A DNA stretch of 64,000 nucleotides from Rhodococcus sp. 06-235-1A (GCF_002258785.1 NZ_NOYI01000020.1:104773-168772), one strand, 5' to 3'. Shown: positions 35,577 to 47,257, counted from the stretch's first letter. Notes: generated by a model from the letters alone, not told the origin. Numbers and translations are program-made.

Positions 35577-37757
35577 TCAGCGCAGCACCACCGCCACGCC
35601 CTCGTACGGACGCAGTGTCATCGGGAAGCTGTTCAGCTCGTCCACGGTTGCAATCTCGTTGTCGTCGTACACGTCGATGGCGCACGTGCCGGGCACCAGG
35701 TGCTTGGACTGAATGGTTGCGCTGATCTCCTCGGACGAGAAGTTGAGCACGGTGGCCTGAATGGTCCCCTGGCTGAGCTCGTGCACCATCACCAGCAGAC
35801 CCTTGTGCGAGACCGTGGGAATGTCGATCTGCTGGGCGGTAGCGATACCGAACCGCTTGCGCAGCTCGATGATTCGCGCCAGTTGGCGGGCGAACGACTG
35901 CGGGTCGGCCAGCTGCTCCGGAAGAGAGCCGTAGAGGCTGCGCCCGCGGGGGATTCCGGATTCCGAGCGCACGGCCTCGGGGAAGTACCCCATGAGATCG
36001 TGTGCGCCGCGGTTGAGCCAGCGGGTGTCACCTTCCCGAATGAGGTCGTCGACCTCCGCGGCATCGATGGGCAAGATGCCCAGCAGATCCCAGCCCGACA
36101 GGGCGAATACGCCCGGCTGCAAGGCGTTGTACATGGCCAACAGAAGGTGGGCACGCTTGACCGTCTCGATGTCTGCCTCGTCCATTCGGTCGAGATCGCG
36201 GATACCGAGGGATGCGGTGATGACACTTGCTGTGGTGCAAGCGATTCCGTTGGTCGTGAACGTCCGGTTATAGGGTGCCCACCGTCCGGTGAGTCGATCG
36301 GTGAGCTCGCCGCGAATGCGATCACCCAGGTCGGAGCCCCTGACCGTCTCGCCTCCGTACGAGAACTCGTCCTCCGCATGCAGGGTGGCGAAGTGGATGA
36401 GCTCGAACGTCATCTCGTCGTGGTTCTGCAGCGCATGCACCAACGATGCCGTGTCGACGCCATGATCACGCGCCAAAGTCATCGTGAGCCTGAGGAATTC
36501 GGTGTTGCCCATGACGAGCGCGTGCTGGTAGGCGGGGCGGTTGATGAAGTCGTACGACAGGTCGGCACCGTTGGTACCCATGGCCTTGATGTCGTCGATC
36601 GTCAGGTTCAACTCCTGGAAGGTGAACCCGCCCATCTTGCGCACCACGCTCGCGATCAGGTGGTTCGCGGCCTCGGACAGGGGATGGCCCTCGGACCAGC
36701 CCGGGCCTTCTGCTCGACGTTCGACGCCGAGAAAACCGTTGGCGTCCAAGCGTAGTGCGCCTGCGCCCAGGTCCGCGATGGAGTGGCAGGCGTCGCCGAT
36801 CACCAGACGCATGCCGGCGAAGGAAGGATCGAGCCAGTTGATCGACGGCTGACCGGCCTTGAAGTAGTGCAGGTACACCCAGCGGCGTTCGACGCCATCG
36901 ATGCCGACAACGGGAGGTGTTGCGCTCCAGTTGGTTTCCTTCACACCGAGCTCGTAGAAGATCACGCGCTGCAGCTGGCCGATGATGTAGCCGGCACGAG
37001 CGAGATTGGCCTCGGCCTCGGCGTCGATGTTCTGGGAGTCGGCACCGGCGCGCACTCGGGGGAGCAGATGCCAGTCCTGCGGTTCGATCTCGACCATGTG
37101 GTAGATGCCGGGGTAGTCGGCCACGGCCATCTCGGCGAGTCGGAAGTCCGCACCCTTGCCGGTGTGTCCGGGCACGATGTCGTCGATGACGATGCCGTCG
37201 TATGCCGAGGCCACCACGCACAGGCGTCGGAACTCTTCTTCCGATCCGAATGCGGGGTCGATCTGCATACCGATGCGGTCGAAGTGGCCGTCGACCGAGG
37301 GAGTCGGCCGCCAGCCGTGGATGCCGCCCGCCACCTTCACCGGGCCGGTATGTACTGCGGTGACACCGATTTCGGAGAAGGCCTGCCACAGCTTCTCATC
37401 GCCGAGGGTGCTCAGAAAGCTCGTCTGTGGAGCGTTGATCACCGAGATGGGGTAGGCGGTGAACCACACCGGAGCGCGCTCGACGGCGGCACGGGGATCG
37501 GGATCGGCGTACGGGTTCTGCCACATGCTGCCCTTGCCCGAAAGTTGCTCGGCGATCAGCTTGGCGTCGCGCAGCATCGACTGTTCGGTGAGCCAGTCCA
37601 CGTACTCGGGGTTCGAGGCAACCGGCTCGCTGTCCGGAGTGGGACTGTTGCTTCGATTTGCGCGACGTACGGAAGGTCGAAGTGGTTTCGGCCGAGCCGG
37701 ATAGAACTTCTCGTCGTAGGTGATCTCGCTCGGTTCGTGCTGCACTTCGGGATCCAT
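35577..37757 (-). CDS. GH13 family alpha-glucan enzyme, trehalose synthase-like
   Basis: A 726-residue protein with all GH13 landmarks: nucleophile Asp in [14 protein letters not shown] (about 338-345), acid/base Glu in FTFQELNLT (about 378-386) and [11 protein letters not shown] (about 441-451). The NHDE region and the C-terminal beta domain recall maltose alpha-D-glucosyltransferases (TreS), which interconvert maltose and trehalose. An N-terminal extension of about 60 residues is unusual. A GGAGG site precedes the ATG. Substrate assignment is inference; other GH13 glucosyltransferases or phosphorylases are possible. Its placement beside iniBAC is of interest because trehalose has been tied to ini regulation. 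Confidence 0.78.
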   Translation of the reverse strand: MDPEVQHEPSEITYDEKFYPARPKPLRPSVRRANRSNSPTPDSEPVASNPEYVDWLTEQSMLRDAKLIAEQLSGKGSMWQNPYADPDPRAAVERAPVWFTAYPISVINAPQTSFLSTLGDEKLWQAFSEIGVTAVHTGPVKVAGGIHGWRPTPSVDGHFDRIGMQIDPAFGSEEEFRRLCVVASAYDGIVIDDIVPGHTGKGADFRLAEMAVADYPGIYHMVEIEPQDWHLLPRVRAGADSQNIDAEAEANLARAGYIIGQLQRVIFYELGVKETNWSATPPVVGIDGVERRWVYLHYFKAGQPSINWLDPSFAGMRLVIGDACHSIADLGAGALRLDANGFLGVERRAEGPGWSEGHPLSEAANHLIASVVRKMGGFTFQELNLTIDDIKAMGTNGADLSYDFINRPAYQHALVMGNTEFLRLTMTLARDHGVDTASLVHALQNHDEMTFELIHFATLHAEDEFSYGGETVRGSDLGDRIRGELTDRLTGRWAPYNRTFTTNGIACTTASVITASLGIRDLDRMDEADIETVKRAHLLLAMYNALQPGVFALSGWDLLGILPIDAAEVDDLIREGDTRWLNRGAHDLMGYFPEAVRSESGIPRGRSLYGSLPEQLADPQSFARQLARIIELRKRFGIATAQQIDIPTVSHKGLLVMVHELSQGTIQATVLNFSSEEISATIQSKHLVPGTCAIDVYDDNEIATVDELNSFPMTLRPYEGVAVVLR

Positions 37758-38052
37758 GTGCCTCCGTAGCCTCGCTTTTCCTCAACCCTACGTAGGGCGC
37801 GGCCGATCCGCAGGGTTGTGGTTCCCCTGATCGTCGGCGAGTGAAACCTCGCTCGCCGACCGGTGAAACCTACGCCGAACTACAGGGATGTCATTCGTCG
37901 GGGCGGTTTCCTTCGATATGCGAACGTCATCGAATCGAGACCGCCTGGTGTGGAATGTCTGATTCCGATAGGCCATAGTGAGTCAAGTACCAACTGCCCC
38001 ACCAGTCACATCTGACTCACGGGTCACATCCCCTCAGCTACAGGAGTTGTCC

Positions 38053-38553
38053 ATGCGACGTCTTGCCCGCACATCGATCCTGGCCTCGACGGCCGCCCTG
38101 GCCGCCGGCATCGGTGCGGTCGTCCTCGTGCCCATGGCCTCGGCCGAGCCCGAGACCGAGCCTGCGATGCCCCTCGGCTCAGCAGTCCTCGAAAGCCCCG
38201 ACCTGGTGGTCACCATGGCCGCTGTCTGCGACACCACGGTGAAGGACGCCCCCGAGGGCGGCGTCGTGGCACTGCAGGTGAAGGTCGACAACAAGGGCAA
38301 GGACGACGCGTCGAACGTCAACGTCAACTACGGCGCACTGCCAGGCGTCCAGGGCCAGAACACCGAGACGACCATCAAGGCAGGCGAGGCAGCCACGTAC
38401 ACCGTGCCGTCCGTCGATCGTGAATGGGTCGCCCGTCCCGCAGGTGCCGCGGCCTTCGCCAGCGCGCTCGATGCCGACTTCATGAACAACATCACCGCCG
38501 GACTGCTCAGTCACAACTGCATCCCCGCGCCGGCCGAGGAGCCTGCCGAGTAA
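38053..38553 (+). CDS. Secreted protein of unknown function
   Basis: A 166-residue protein starting at ATG 38053 with CAGGAG 9 bases upstream. Its signal peptide is MRRLARTSILASTAALAAGIGAVVLVPMASA (cleavage about residue 31). The mature part resembles a single Ig-like or CARDB-type beta-sandwich (LVVTMAAVCDTTVKDAPEGGVVALQVKVDNKGKDDASNVNV) with two cysteines that could form one disulphide. It ends with an acidic Pro/Glu tail. I do not recognise a function. Confidence 0.75.
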   Translation: MRRLARTSILASTAALAAGIGAVVLVPMASAEPETEPAMPLGSAVLESPDLVVTMAAVCDTTVKDAPEGGVVALQVKVDNKGKDDASNVNVNYGALPGVQGQNTETTIKAGEAATYTVPSVDREWVARPAGAAAFASALDADFMNNITAGLLSHNCIPAPAEEPAE

Positions 38554-38582
38554 TTCTCGTCCGCTTAACTTTCTCCCCGCTG

Positions 38583-38614
38583 CGCCGCGACGATCCCCGC
38601 TGATCGTCGCGGCG
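38583..38614 (+). terminator. Terminator of the secreted-protein gene
   Basis: A 12-bp perfect stem (CGCCGCGACGAT with its complement) and an 8-base loop, 29 bases after the stop codon. Confidence 0.8.
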
Positions 38615-38624
38615 TACTGCTGTG

Positions 38625-38698
38625 GAGGGGCTTCGCCCCACGTGCACGGAACCTCGTAGCAGGGGTCGAGTTTTCGCTCACATGCGCGCAGCGCTCCC
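38625..38698. repeat. Palindromic dispersed repeat, copy 2
   Basis: It shares with 7972-8045 the block GGCTTCGCCCCACGTGCACG-GAACCTCGTAG and a matching right part (TCGCTCACATGCGCGCAGCGCTC), with a diverged centre. The outer palindrome is weaker than in copy 1. It lies between the upstream terminator and the dnaK promoter region. Confidence 0.5.
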
Positions 38699-38742
38699 TG
38701 GGGAACAAATTCGCCACACCCTCCGTTGTGCAGGTCAGCAGC

Positions 38743-38763
38743 CTTGAGTGGATGAGGCTCAAG
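38743..38763 (+). promoter_or_regulatory. HAIR operator 1 (HspR site) of the dnaK operon
   Basis: CTTGAGT-N7-GCTCAAG matches the HspR-associated inverted repeat CTTGAGT-N7-ACTCAAG at 13 of 14 positions. It lies 93 bases before dnaK. A TTGACG hexamer at 38771-38776 just downstream is a plausible -35 element. Confidence 0.88.
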
Positions 38764-38797
38764 TTGGAAGTTGACGCAACAGATCGCGTTATGCAAA

Positions 38798-38818
38798 CTT
38801 GAGTGGAGTTCGCTCACC
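38798..38818 (+). promoter_or_regulatory. HAIR operator 2 (half-conserved)
   Basis: A perfect CTTGAGT left arm with a degenerate right arm (GCTCACC) at the same 7-base spacing, 38 bases before the dnaK start. With the putative -35 at 38771, it would overlap the -10/start region, so repression by HspR with a DnaK co-repressor is expected. Confidence 0.7.
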
Positions 38819-38855
38819 CAGGGACTGAATCCACGCAATAACAGGAGGAAACATT

Positions 38856-40696
<1,841 letters not shown>

Positions 40697-40700
<4 letters not shown>

Positions 40701-41329
40701 CGTCGGAGAACACCGAGCAAGAACCGGTCACTTTCGTGGACAAGCGAAAGATCGATCCCGAGACCGGTGAAGTACGGGAAGGTGACGCAGTTCCGGAGCC
40801 CCTCGTGGGCACCGGGGCTGCGGACCGGCCCGACTCGGTGGACGAAGGGACGGTCGACGGAGACGTCGTGGAAGACCCGCGTGACACACAGGTCGCCGAA
40901 CTCACCGCAGATCTGCAGCGCGTGTCGGCGGAGTACGCCAACTACCGGCGTCGTACCGACCGTGAGAAGCAGACCGGAGCGGAGAACGCGAAGGCGTCCG
41001 TCGTCTCGCAGCTCCTTCCGGTTCTCGACGACCTCGAGCGAGCTCGCCAGCACGGCGACCTCGAAACCGGACCGCTCAAGGCAGTGGCAGACAAGCTGGC
41101 AGGGGTGTTCTCGAACATCGGCCTGACCACCTTCGGAGCCGAGGGCGACGCCTTCGACCCGGCCATCCACGAGGCCGTCTCCCACGAGGGTGACGGCAGC
41201 AGTCCCGTCGTCGGAACGCTGATGCGTCCGGGCTACAAGCTCGGCGAGCGCGTTCTGCGGACCGCGATGGTCGGCGTCGTGGACAGCGCAGCACAAGAAT
41301 CGGATGCACCTGCGTCCGACGAGCAGTAA
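40697..41329 (+). CDS. grpE: Nucleotide exchange factor GrpE
   Basis: A 210-residue protein starting at GTG 40697, overlapping the dnaK stop (GTGA). An N-terminal disordered acidic region (about 1-60) is followed by the coiled-coil ([23 protein letters not shown]) and the beta domain with [35 protein letters not shown]. It exchanges ADP for ATP on DnaK. The tail is short and acidic. Confidence 0.98.
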
Positions 41330-41360
41330 AAAGAAGTAGCGCGAGAGGAGGAAACGCCCG

Positions 41361-42539
41361 GTGAGCCAGCGGGAGTGGATCGAGAAGGACTTCTACAAGG
41401 AGCTGGGCGTTTCCTCCAGCGCGACTGCAGAAGAGATCAAGAAGGCGTACCGAAAGTTGGCCAGGGACAACCATCCCGACGCCAACCCCGGCAACGCCTC
41501 GGCCGAGAACAAGTTCAAGGCGGTCAGCGAGGCGCATGCCGTCCTCGCCGACCCGGCCAAGCGCAAGGAATACGACGAGGCGCGACGACTGTTCGCCTCG
41601 GGCGGGTTCGGTAGCCGCGGCGGCGGCGGTGGGTTCTCGCCTGGCGCAGGCGGATTCGGTGGCGGCGGCCAGACCTTCGACGTCGGAGACATCTTCGGCC
41701 AAGGCGGTGGCGACGGCGGAATCGGCGACCTGTTCGGTGGCCTGTTCAACCGCGGTGGCGCGCAGCAGCGCACCCAGAGCAACCGGCCGCGACGCGGCAG
41801 CGACGTCGAGACCGAGACTTCGCTGCAGTTCCGTGAAGCGGCGCAAGGCGTTACGGTTCCCTTGAAGTTGACCAGCCCGTCCTCGTGCACCACCTGCCAC
41901 GGCAGCGGCGCGAAGCCCGGAACAAGCCCGCGCGTGTGCCCCAAGTGCAACGGCCAAGGCGTCGTCAACCGAAACCAAGGCGCGTTCGGCTTCAGTGAGC
42001 CGTGCGACGACTGCCGCGGTACCGGATCCATCATCGACGACCCGTGCGCCGACTGCCGCGGCACCGGCGTGCAGAACCGGACTCGCACCATCACCGTGCG
42101 CGTACCGGCCGGCATCAGTGACGGCCAGAAGGTGCGACTCGCCGGCCAGGGCGAAGCGGGACTCCGCGGTGCACCCTCCGGCGACCTGTTCGTGACCGTA
42201 CGAGTCAAGCCCGACAAGGTGTTCGGCCGCACGGGCGACGACCTGACGGTGACCGTTCCGGTGAGCTACGGCGAACTGGTGCTCGGCACCACGCTGTCGG
42301 TACCCACCCTCGACGGTCGCGTCGGCGTGAAGGTTCCACCGGGAACCGTCGACGGCAGAGTGCTGCGCGTGCGCGGTCGCGGCGTCCCGAAGAAATCCGG
42401 CACCGGTGATCTGATGGTGACCGTCAAAGTTGCCGTGCCGCAGAAACTCGACGATGCTGCTACCGACGCTCTGAAGACTTATCTGGAAGCCGAGAAGGCC
42501 AGCGGATTCGACCCGCGGGCCGGGTGGGCAGGTGTGTGA
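41361..42539 (+). CDS. dnaJ: Chaperone DnaJ (DnaJ1 type)
   Basis: A 392-residue type I Hsp40 starting at GTG. The J-domain has the HPD motif in [14 protein letters not shown] long Gly/Phe region (about 75-140) follows, then four zinc-binding CxxCxGxG-type repeats ([42 protein letters not shown]) and the client-binding C-terminal domain. An AGGAGG site is present. It stimulates DnaK ATP hydrolysis and delivers clients. Its stop overlaps the hspR start as TGATG. Confidence 0.98.
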   Translation: MSQREWIEKDFYKELGVSSSATAEEIKKAYRKLARDNHPDANPGNASAENKFKAVSEAHAVLADPAKRKEYDEARRLFASGGFGSRGGGGGFSPGAGGFGGGGQTFDVGDIFGQGGGDGGIGDLFGGLFNRGGAQQRTQSNRPRRGSDVETETSLQFREAAQGVTVPLKLTSPSSCTTCHGSGAKPGTSPRVCPKCNGQGVVNRNQGAFGFSEPCDDCRGTGSIIDDPCADCRGTGVQNRTRTITVRVPAGISDGQKVRLAGQGEAGLRGAPSGDLFVTVRVKPDKVFGRTGDDLTVTVPVSYGELVLGTTLSVPTLDGRVGVKVPPGTVDGRVLRVRGRGVPKKSGTGDLMVTVKVAVPQKLDDAATDALKTYLEAEKASGFDPRAGWAGV

Positions 42540-42955
42540 TGTCGGTCCCTCCCGAGGGTGGGTCTGCGAACGCCGGTGGCGCACAAGCTGATCCCGACGC
42601 GCAGATCTTCGTGATCTCAGTCGCGGCTCAGCTGGCGGGCATGCACGCGCAGACGCTGCGTACCTACGACCGGCTCGGACTTGTCACCCCGCACCGCACC
42701 ACCGGCGGTGGGCGACGCTACTCCCCGCGTGACGTCGCACTGCTCCGTGAGGTGCAGCGACTCTCGCAGGACGAGGGTGTCAACCTCGCCGGCATCAAGC
42801 GCATCATCGAGCTCACCAATCAGGTGGAGGCACTGCAGGCTCGGGTTTCCGAGCTGGCCCAGGAGCTCGCCACCGTGCACGCCAGCTATCGCCGGGACCT
42901 GGTGCCGATTCAACGCAACGCCCTGGTGGTCTGGAAGCCGCGGCACCAGCGCTAG
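42539..42955 (+). CDS. hspR: HspR, MerR-family heat-shock repressor
   Basis: A 138-residue protein from ATG 42539, one base overlapping the dnaJ stop; an in-frame GTG 15 bases earlier is less likely. The MerR winged helix is VISVAAQLAGMHAQTLRTYDRLGLVTPHRTTGGGRRYSPRDV, followed by a coiled-coil dimerisation helix (about 80-115). It represses its own operon by binding the HAIR sites upstream of dnaK, with DnaK as co-repressor in studied actinobacteria. Confidence 0.97.
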   Translation: MSVPPEGGSANAGGAQADPDAQIFVISVAAQLAGMHAQTLRTYDRLGLVTPHRTTGGGRRYSPRDVALLREVQRLSQDEGVNLAGIKRIIELTNQVEALQARVSELAQELATVHASYRRDLVPIQRNALVVWKPRHQR

Positions 42956-42957
42956 GT

Positions 42958-43110
42958 TCTCCCGCGCACTTCCTCGCAAATGCGCGCGCCTTTGTCAGGT
43001 GCGCGCAGATTCGTCCCTAGTTCGGTCACTATTTCGCGCGCGTTCAGCAAATGCGCGCGCGTTTGCGACCTCGAGCGGGGCAGCGGTAGCGAACCTCGCG
43101 CGCGTTTGCG
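42958..43110. repeat. Cluster of GC-rich palindromic units (GCAAATGCGCGCGCGTTTGC type)
   Basis: The gap after hspR holds at least three related units: around 42972-42996, a 20-bp near-perfect palindrome at 43047-43066, and a half unit near 43094-43112. All combine TTTGCGA or its complement with alternating CG. They resemble the stems of the hairpins at 55656 and 55913. They may act as the operon's terminator or as a repeat family. Confidence 0.5.
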
Positions 43111-43143
43111 AGACACCAGGCCCCGACCCCTATCCTGGTCGGC

Positions 43144-43890
43144 ATGCAGGCGTGGAGTTCGACGGTCGTTCAGTATCACCGCCTTCGGAACGACCTCGCG
43201 GTCATCAGACTCGAAGGCGATGCGGTTCCGTTCAGCGCCGGCCAGTCGGTGTCGGTGACAGTTCCCCAGAACTCTGCTCTGACGCGTCGATACTCACCCG
43301 CGTTGCCGCCTTCACGAGACGGCAAGCTCGAGTTCCATGTGCGCGCTGTTCCGGCAGGCTGGGTGAGCGGGTCGATCGTCAACGAGACTCGGCCAGGGGA
43401 CGTCTGGCAGATCAGTGATCCCAAAGGCAGTCTGCATGTCGACGACTCGGGTCGCGACGTCGTCATGATCGCGGGCGGCACCGGCCTCGCTCCGTTGCGC
43501 GCGATTCTGCTCGACCTGACGCGCTGGGAGCGGCCACCGAACGTGACGCTGTTCGTCGGCGGCAAGTCGCCTCGCGATCTGTACGCCGGGGACATGCTGT
43601 GGCTGATGGCGTCGGAATTGCAGTGGTTGACCGTCGTTCCGGTCGTCGACCAACTGCACGAGCCGTGGGCGTCGGATCGATGGAACGACCGCATCCATGC
43701 CGAAATAGGTTCCACCACATCGTTATTCGAGCCCGAGCATTGCTGGGAGGGCAGCGTGGCCGACGTGGTCGCCACGCAGGAGCCGTTCTCGGATCGCCAA
43801 ATTCTGGTGTGCGGATCCCCGGGCATGGAAGCGGCGACGGTGCGCGCCCTCGTCGAGACCGGCACCCCGCTCGAGTCCATCCGCCGCTGA
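43144..43890 (+). CDS. FAD/NAD-binding oxidoreductase (ferredoxin-NADP reductase fold)
   Basis: A 248-residue two-domain flavin reductase-like protein. The FAD domain has the RxYS motif in TRRYSPALPP and GSIVNETRPGDVWQISDPKG. The nucleotide domain has VMIAGGTGLAPLRAILLDL and ends with ILVCGSPGMEAATVRAL. No 2Fe-2S or globin domain is fused, so an electron partner must be encoded elsewhere. It stands alone after the chaperone operon. The specific substrate is unknown. Confidence 0.85.
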   Translation: MQAWSSTVVQYHRLRNDLAVIRLEGDAVPFSAGQSVSVTVPQNSALTRRYSPALPPSRDGKLEFHVRAVPAGWVSGSIVNETRPGDVWQISDPKGSLHVDDSGRDVVMIAGGTGLAPLRAILLDLTRWERPPNVTLFVGGKSPRDLYAGDMLWLMASELQWLTVVPVVDQLHEPWASDRWNDRIHAEIGSTTSLFEPEHCWEGSVADVVATQEPFSDRQILVCGSPGMEAATVRALVETGTPLESIRR

Positions 43891-43898
43891 TTGCCGGA

Positions 43899-44300
43899 TC
43901 AGGGCAGCTGCAGAATCCGTCGCAGATGCGCCAGGTCGTCCGCGGATACCGTCGTGAATTCCGGCGGCGGGGCGTCGGCGATCGTTCTGGCCTTCTCGGC
44001 GAGGCGTCGTCCGGCATCGGTGAGTCCGATGATGCGGCGTCGGCGATCGTCGGGATCTTCCGTGCGCACCACCAATTCGCGCTTCTCGAGCTCGCGAACG
44101 TTGAGAGATACGTAGGGCGCATCGGACGCGAGAATTTCGGCCAGCTCGGTGACCGTCCGATCACCCGCGAGCAACTTGGTGAGCAACTTGGCACGCAGGA
44201 AACTCATGCCCGTGGCGTCGGCGACGGCCCGTCGGGTGTCGTGTTTCTCGAGCATCAGCGCGCGCATCTCGCGCCAGACGTGCGCTGCATCGGCGTTCAT
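43899..44300 (-). CDS. MarR family transcriptional regulator
   Basis: A 133-residue MarR-type winged helix: GDRTVTELAEILASDAPYVSLNVRELEKRELVVRTEDPDDRRRRIIGLTDAGRRLAEKAR contains the recognition helix and the wing with the conserved DxRxR. ATG 44300 is chosen because it overlaps the MFS stop (ATGA). It is co-transcribed with the efflux pump gene just upstream and probably represses it through the dyad at 45733. Confidence 0.88.
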   Translation of the reverse strand: MNADAAHVWREMRALMLEKHDTRRAVADATGMSFLRAKLLTKLLAGDRTVTELAEILASDAPYVSLNVRELEKRELVVRTEDPDDRRRRIIGLTDAGRRLAEKARTIADAPPPEFTTVSADDLAHLRRILQLP

Positions 44301-45718
44301 ACCAGCACCGGGCGGCCGATGCTTTCGGCCGTCGATCGGGCCCAGCGGCCGGTGGTGACCACTGCGAGAGCGGTGACCACCACTCCTGCGCCCGCGATGA
44401 CGAACCACGCGGGAACCGCGGCGGCGGTGAAACCGTCGGAGATCTCACCGACGATGCCTGCGGTCACGATGGCACCGACGACGGCCACGCCGAGCGACTG
44501 GCCCACCTGCCTGCTGGTCGACGCGATGGCGGACGCCACTCCGGCCTGGCTGCGCGGCATTCCGGACACCGCGGTGTTGGTGATCGGGGCGTTGACCATG
44601 CCGAAGGATATTCCGAAGATCACGTATGCGACCGCCAGCCACGCGAACGACGTCGTCGGAGTGAGTCGGGTGAGCATCAGAGCCGAGATCACGAATCCGA
44701 TTCCCGCGACGAGCAGGGGAATGCGCGCTCCGAGGGTCCCGACGATGCGGCCGGAGATCGGCGCGAAGATCAGCGTCATCAAGGCCATCGGCAGAGTGTA
44801 GAGACCGGCATGCAGCGGAGAGTAGCCACGCACGTCCTGCAGGTAGAGCGTGTTGAGGAACAGGAATCCACCGAGGGAGGCGAAGGCGCACACCGCGATC
44901 ACCGTCGCTCCGCTGAACGGTGCGCTACGGAAGAACTTCAGTTGGATCAGCGGTTCCTCGATCCGCGATTCGATCACGAGCAGGCCGACGAGGGAGCCAA
45001 GTGCGATGGCACCGGTGAGCACGATCAGCGGCGATCCCCAGCCCTTCGCTGGGCCTTCGATGATGGTGAACACCAGGGACGCGAGGAACACGAAAATGAG
45101 GAGCTGACCGGCTGCATCGAACTTTCTCGCATGCTCGGCCTTGGATTCGGGGACGAACTTCACCGTCATCGCCAGCGCGAAGATGCCGACGGGGACGTTG
45201 ATCCAGAAGATGGACTGCCAGCCGGCACCGGTGACGAGGACGCCGCCGAGGGCAGGGCCTGCCGACATCGAGATCCCGACGACGGCACCCCACATTCCGA
45301 TCGCCCCGGCCCGTTCTTTCGGGTCGGTGAAGGTGTTGGTGATGATCGACATGGCGACGGGGTTCATCATCGAGCCGCCGACGGCCTGCAGCATGCGGAA
45401 GGCGACGAGCCAGCCGAGCGACGGTGCGACGCTGCACAGCAGGGAGCCGAGGACGAACGTTCCGGTGCCGATCAGGAAGAAGCGCTTGCGGCCGTACTTG
45501 TCGGCCATCGAGCCGCCGAGCATCAGCAGTGACGCCACGACCAGCGTGTATGCGTCGATGATCCACTGCAGGCCCGATACCGATGCGTTCAGGTCGGCGC
45601 GCATCGACGGCAGTGCAACGTTGACGATCGTGTTGTCGGTGCTGACGAGAAATAGGCTCAGGCAGCAGATGCCGAGCACGAGATACCGGTGTCGTCGAGT
45701 CAACTCGGCCACGTTCAC
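44297..45718 (-). CDS. MFS drug efflux transporter, DHA2 (14-helix) family
   Basis: A 473-residue transporter with about 14 membrane helices. Family marks include LDNTIVNVALPSM-like SVDNTIVNVALPSMRADL in helix 1 (here STDNTIVNVALPSM), the A-loop GSMADKYGRKRFFL, and motif C-like GPALGGVLV. Drug:H+ antiport is the usual role. It is the first gene of an operon with the MarR regulator. The substrate cannot be inferred. Confidence 0.92.
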   Translation of the reverse strand: MNVAELTRRHRYLVLGICCLSLFLVSTDNTIVNVALPSMRADLNASVSGLQWIIDAYTLVVASLLMLGGSMADKYGRKRFFLIGTGTFVLGSLLCSVAPSLGWLVAFRMLQAVGGSMMNPVAMSIITNTFTDPKERAGAIGMWGAVVGISMSAGPALGGVLVTGAGWQSIFWINVPVGIFALAMTVKFVPESKAEHARKFDAAGQLLIFVFLASLVFTIIEGPAKGWGSPLIVLTGAIALGSLVGLLVIESRIEEPLIQLKFFRSAPFSGATVIAVCAFASLGGFLFLNTLYLQDVRGYSPLHAGLYTLPMALMTLIFAPISGRIVGTLGARIPLLVAGIGFVISALMLTRLTPTTSFAWLAVAYVIFGISFGMVNAPITNTAVSGMPRSQAGVASAIASTSRQVGQSLGVAVVGAIVTAGIVGEISDGFTAAAVPAWFVIAGAGVVVTALAVVTTGRWARSTAESIGRPVLV

Positions 45719-45732
45719 CTCCGCGATATTGC

Positions 45733-45746
45733 TTGTATATCTACAA
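45733..45746 (-). promoter_or_regulatory. Dyad upstream of the MFS-MarR operon
   Basis: TTGTATATCTACAA, a palindrome of 5-bp arms TTGTA/TACAA with a 4-base centre, lies 15 bases before the MFS start in an AT-rich island. It is typical in size and composition for a MarR operator and should overlap the promoter. Confidence 0.6.
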
Positions 45747-45865
45747 CTATTACATGAGTACTCCTAAATTGTTCGACGAGCAAGTGAGTGGCCGCGACAG
45801 GTGCCCGATAGGGTGTGTGTCACAGACTTGCTCGAACCCGATTGCTCGCTGAATGGAGAACGACA

Positions 45866-46096
45866 GTGGCTTCCGAGATCGCACCAGGCGACCTGGTTCA
45901 GGCGTCCGGGCATGCCGGCCCGTGGAAGGTGCTCGAGATCCGTCAGGGTCTGGCGCTGCTCGAGCATCACGACGGGCACCGGCTGTCGGTACGCACCACC
46001 ACGGTCGAGGTGGTGCGCAAGGCGTCGAGCAGCGAGGGTTCGGCCCCGCAGGCCGAGGCCGAGAGCGACAGCCCCTCGCTGTTCGACGAGAGCTGA
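45866..46096 (+). CDS. Small hypothetical protein (SH3-like beta protein)
   Basis: A 76-residue protein starting at GTG 45866 after GGAGA. It reads ASEIAPGDLVQASGHAGPWKVLEIRQGLALLEHHDGHRLSVRTTTVEVVRKA, a pattern of short beta strands like a small SH3/KOW-type barrel, followed by a Ser/Glu-rich tail. I do not recognise a named family. It is convergent with rsgA. Confidence 0.55.
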   Translation: MASEIAPGDLVQASGHAGPWKVLEIRQGLALLEHHDGHRLSVRTTTVEVVRKASSSEGSAPQAEAESDSPSLFDES

Positions 46097-46097
46097 C

Positions 46098-47114
46098 CTA
46101 GCGCACCGTCCGTTCGGCCGCGTACTTCTGCCGCAGCGACTTCGAGATCTGCTTGTACTCCCGTAGCTTCTCGCTGCGGGCTCGGGCGTCGTGCCTCGAG
46201 GTTGCCCAGGCATTCTCTCGCAACAGTTTTCGGTAGCTGCCCAATCTTCTTTCGGTGAGCTCGCCCGATTCGACGGCCGCGAGTACCGCACATCCCGGTT
46301 CGTGTTCGTGTGCGCAGTCACCGAAGCGGCACAGTGCGGCCAGTTCTTCGATGTCGGAAAAGGCGCTCGCCACAGCGTCTTCCGAACCCTGCACGCCCAC
46401 CGAGCGCAGACCTGGCGTATCGAGCAGCACCAGTTCTCGGCCGGGGATCGGCACCAATTCCCGATGCACCGTCGTGTGCCTGCCTTTCCCGTCGGCGTCG
46501 CGGGTGGCACCGGTAGCGAGTATCGAATCACCCACAAGTGCGTTTCCGAGCGTCGACTTCCCTGATCCCGACGGCCCGATCAGCGCGACCGTACCGCGCA
46601 GATGTTCTGTCAGGGAGTCGATTCCGCCGTCCGACACCGCACTCGTGCTGCACACGGTGACGCCCGGTGCGGCTGCCAGTATTTCCTCTTCGTCGACGCT
46701 GCCGCTGTCGTTCTTGGTGATCGCGAGAACGGGAACTGCGCCGCTACCCCAGGCAAGGGTGATGTAGCGCTCGACGCGACCCAGGTCGAGAGCCGTGTCC
46801 GACGCGACGGTGATCACGACGGTATCGACGTTGGCACCGAGAATCTGTGTGTCGGAGGTGGATCCGGCGGAGGCGCGTTCGATGACCGTCCGGCGGGGCA
46901 GGATGGCGATCAGCCGAAACGAGTGCTCGTCCAGCGTCACCCAATCCCCGGTGCAGGTCTTGCTGCCGGTGCATCGGACGATGCCGTTGTCGGTGACGGC
47001 GTCGAACTCACCGCGGTCGACGCGTACGACGCGAGCGAGAAGTGCGTTCCGAGAATGCTTTTCGTATTCGGTCAGCCAGTGCTGATCAAGACCGTAATGG
47101 TCGAGTGGAGACAT
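46098..47114 (-). CDS. rsgA: Ribosome small-subunit GTPase RsgA
   Basis: A 338-residue circularly permuted GTPase: G4 TKND (133-136) precedes G1 GPSGSGKST (180-188) and G3 DTPG (232-235). An N-terminal OB fold precedes them. The C-terminal zinc knuckle is Cys262, Cys267, His269, Cys275 (LCRFGDCAHEHEPGC). It checks late 30S assembly, using ribosome-stimulated GTP hydrolysis. G1 is intact. No partner gene is adjacent. Confidence 0.95.
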   Translation of the reverse strand: MSPLDHYGLDQHWLTEYEKHSRNALLARVVRVDRGEFDAVTDNGIVRCTGSKTCTGDWVTLDEHSFRLIAILPRRTVIERASAGSTSDTQILGANVDTVVITVASDTALDLGRVERYITLAWGSGAVPVLAITKNDSGSVDEEEILAAAPGVTVCSTSAVSDGGIDSLTEHLRGTVALIGPSGSGKSTLGNALVGDSILATGATRDADGKGRHTTVHRELVPIPGRELVLLDTPGLRSVGVQGSEDAVASAFSDIEELAALCRFGDCAHEHEPGCAVLAAVESGELTERRLGSYRKLLRENAWATSRHDARARSEKLREYKQISKSLRQKYAAERTVR

Positions 47115-47203
47115 GGGAGATCCTTGGGGGAGGAGGAACGAGGGCTCGGGTGTGTCGTCGTCCAGGTGGCCACGATGCCCACCACCTCACTTCTCACATG
47201 CAT

Positions 47204-47241
47204 GAAAAAACCGTCGACGGCAAAGCTACAGCCGTCGACGG
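47204..47241 (-). terminator. Terminator of otsA
   Basis: CCGTCGACGGC and its complement form an 11-bp perfect stem with a 9-base loop, 17 bases past the otsA stop. On the minus strand it is followed by six T (GAAAAAA on the plus strand), a textbook intrinsic terminator. Confidence 0.9.
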
Positions 47242-47257
47242 CCGAAAGGAAAGCGAT

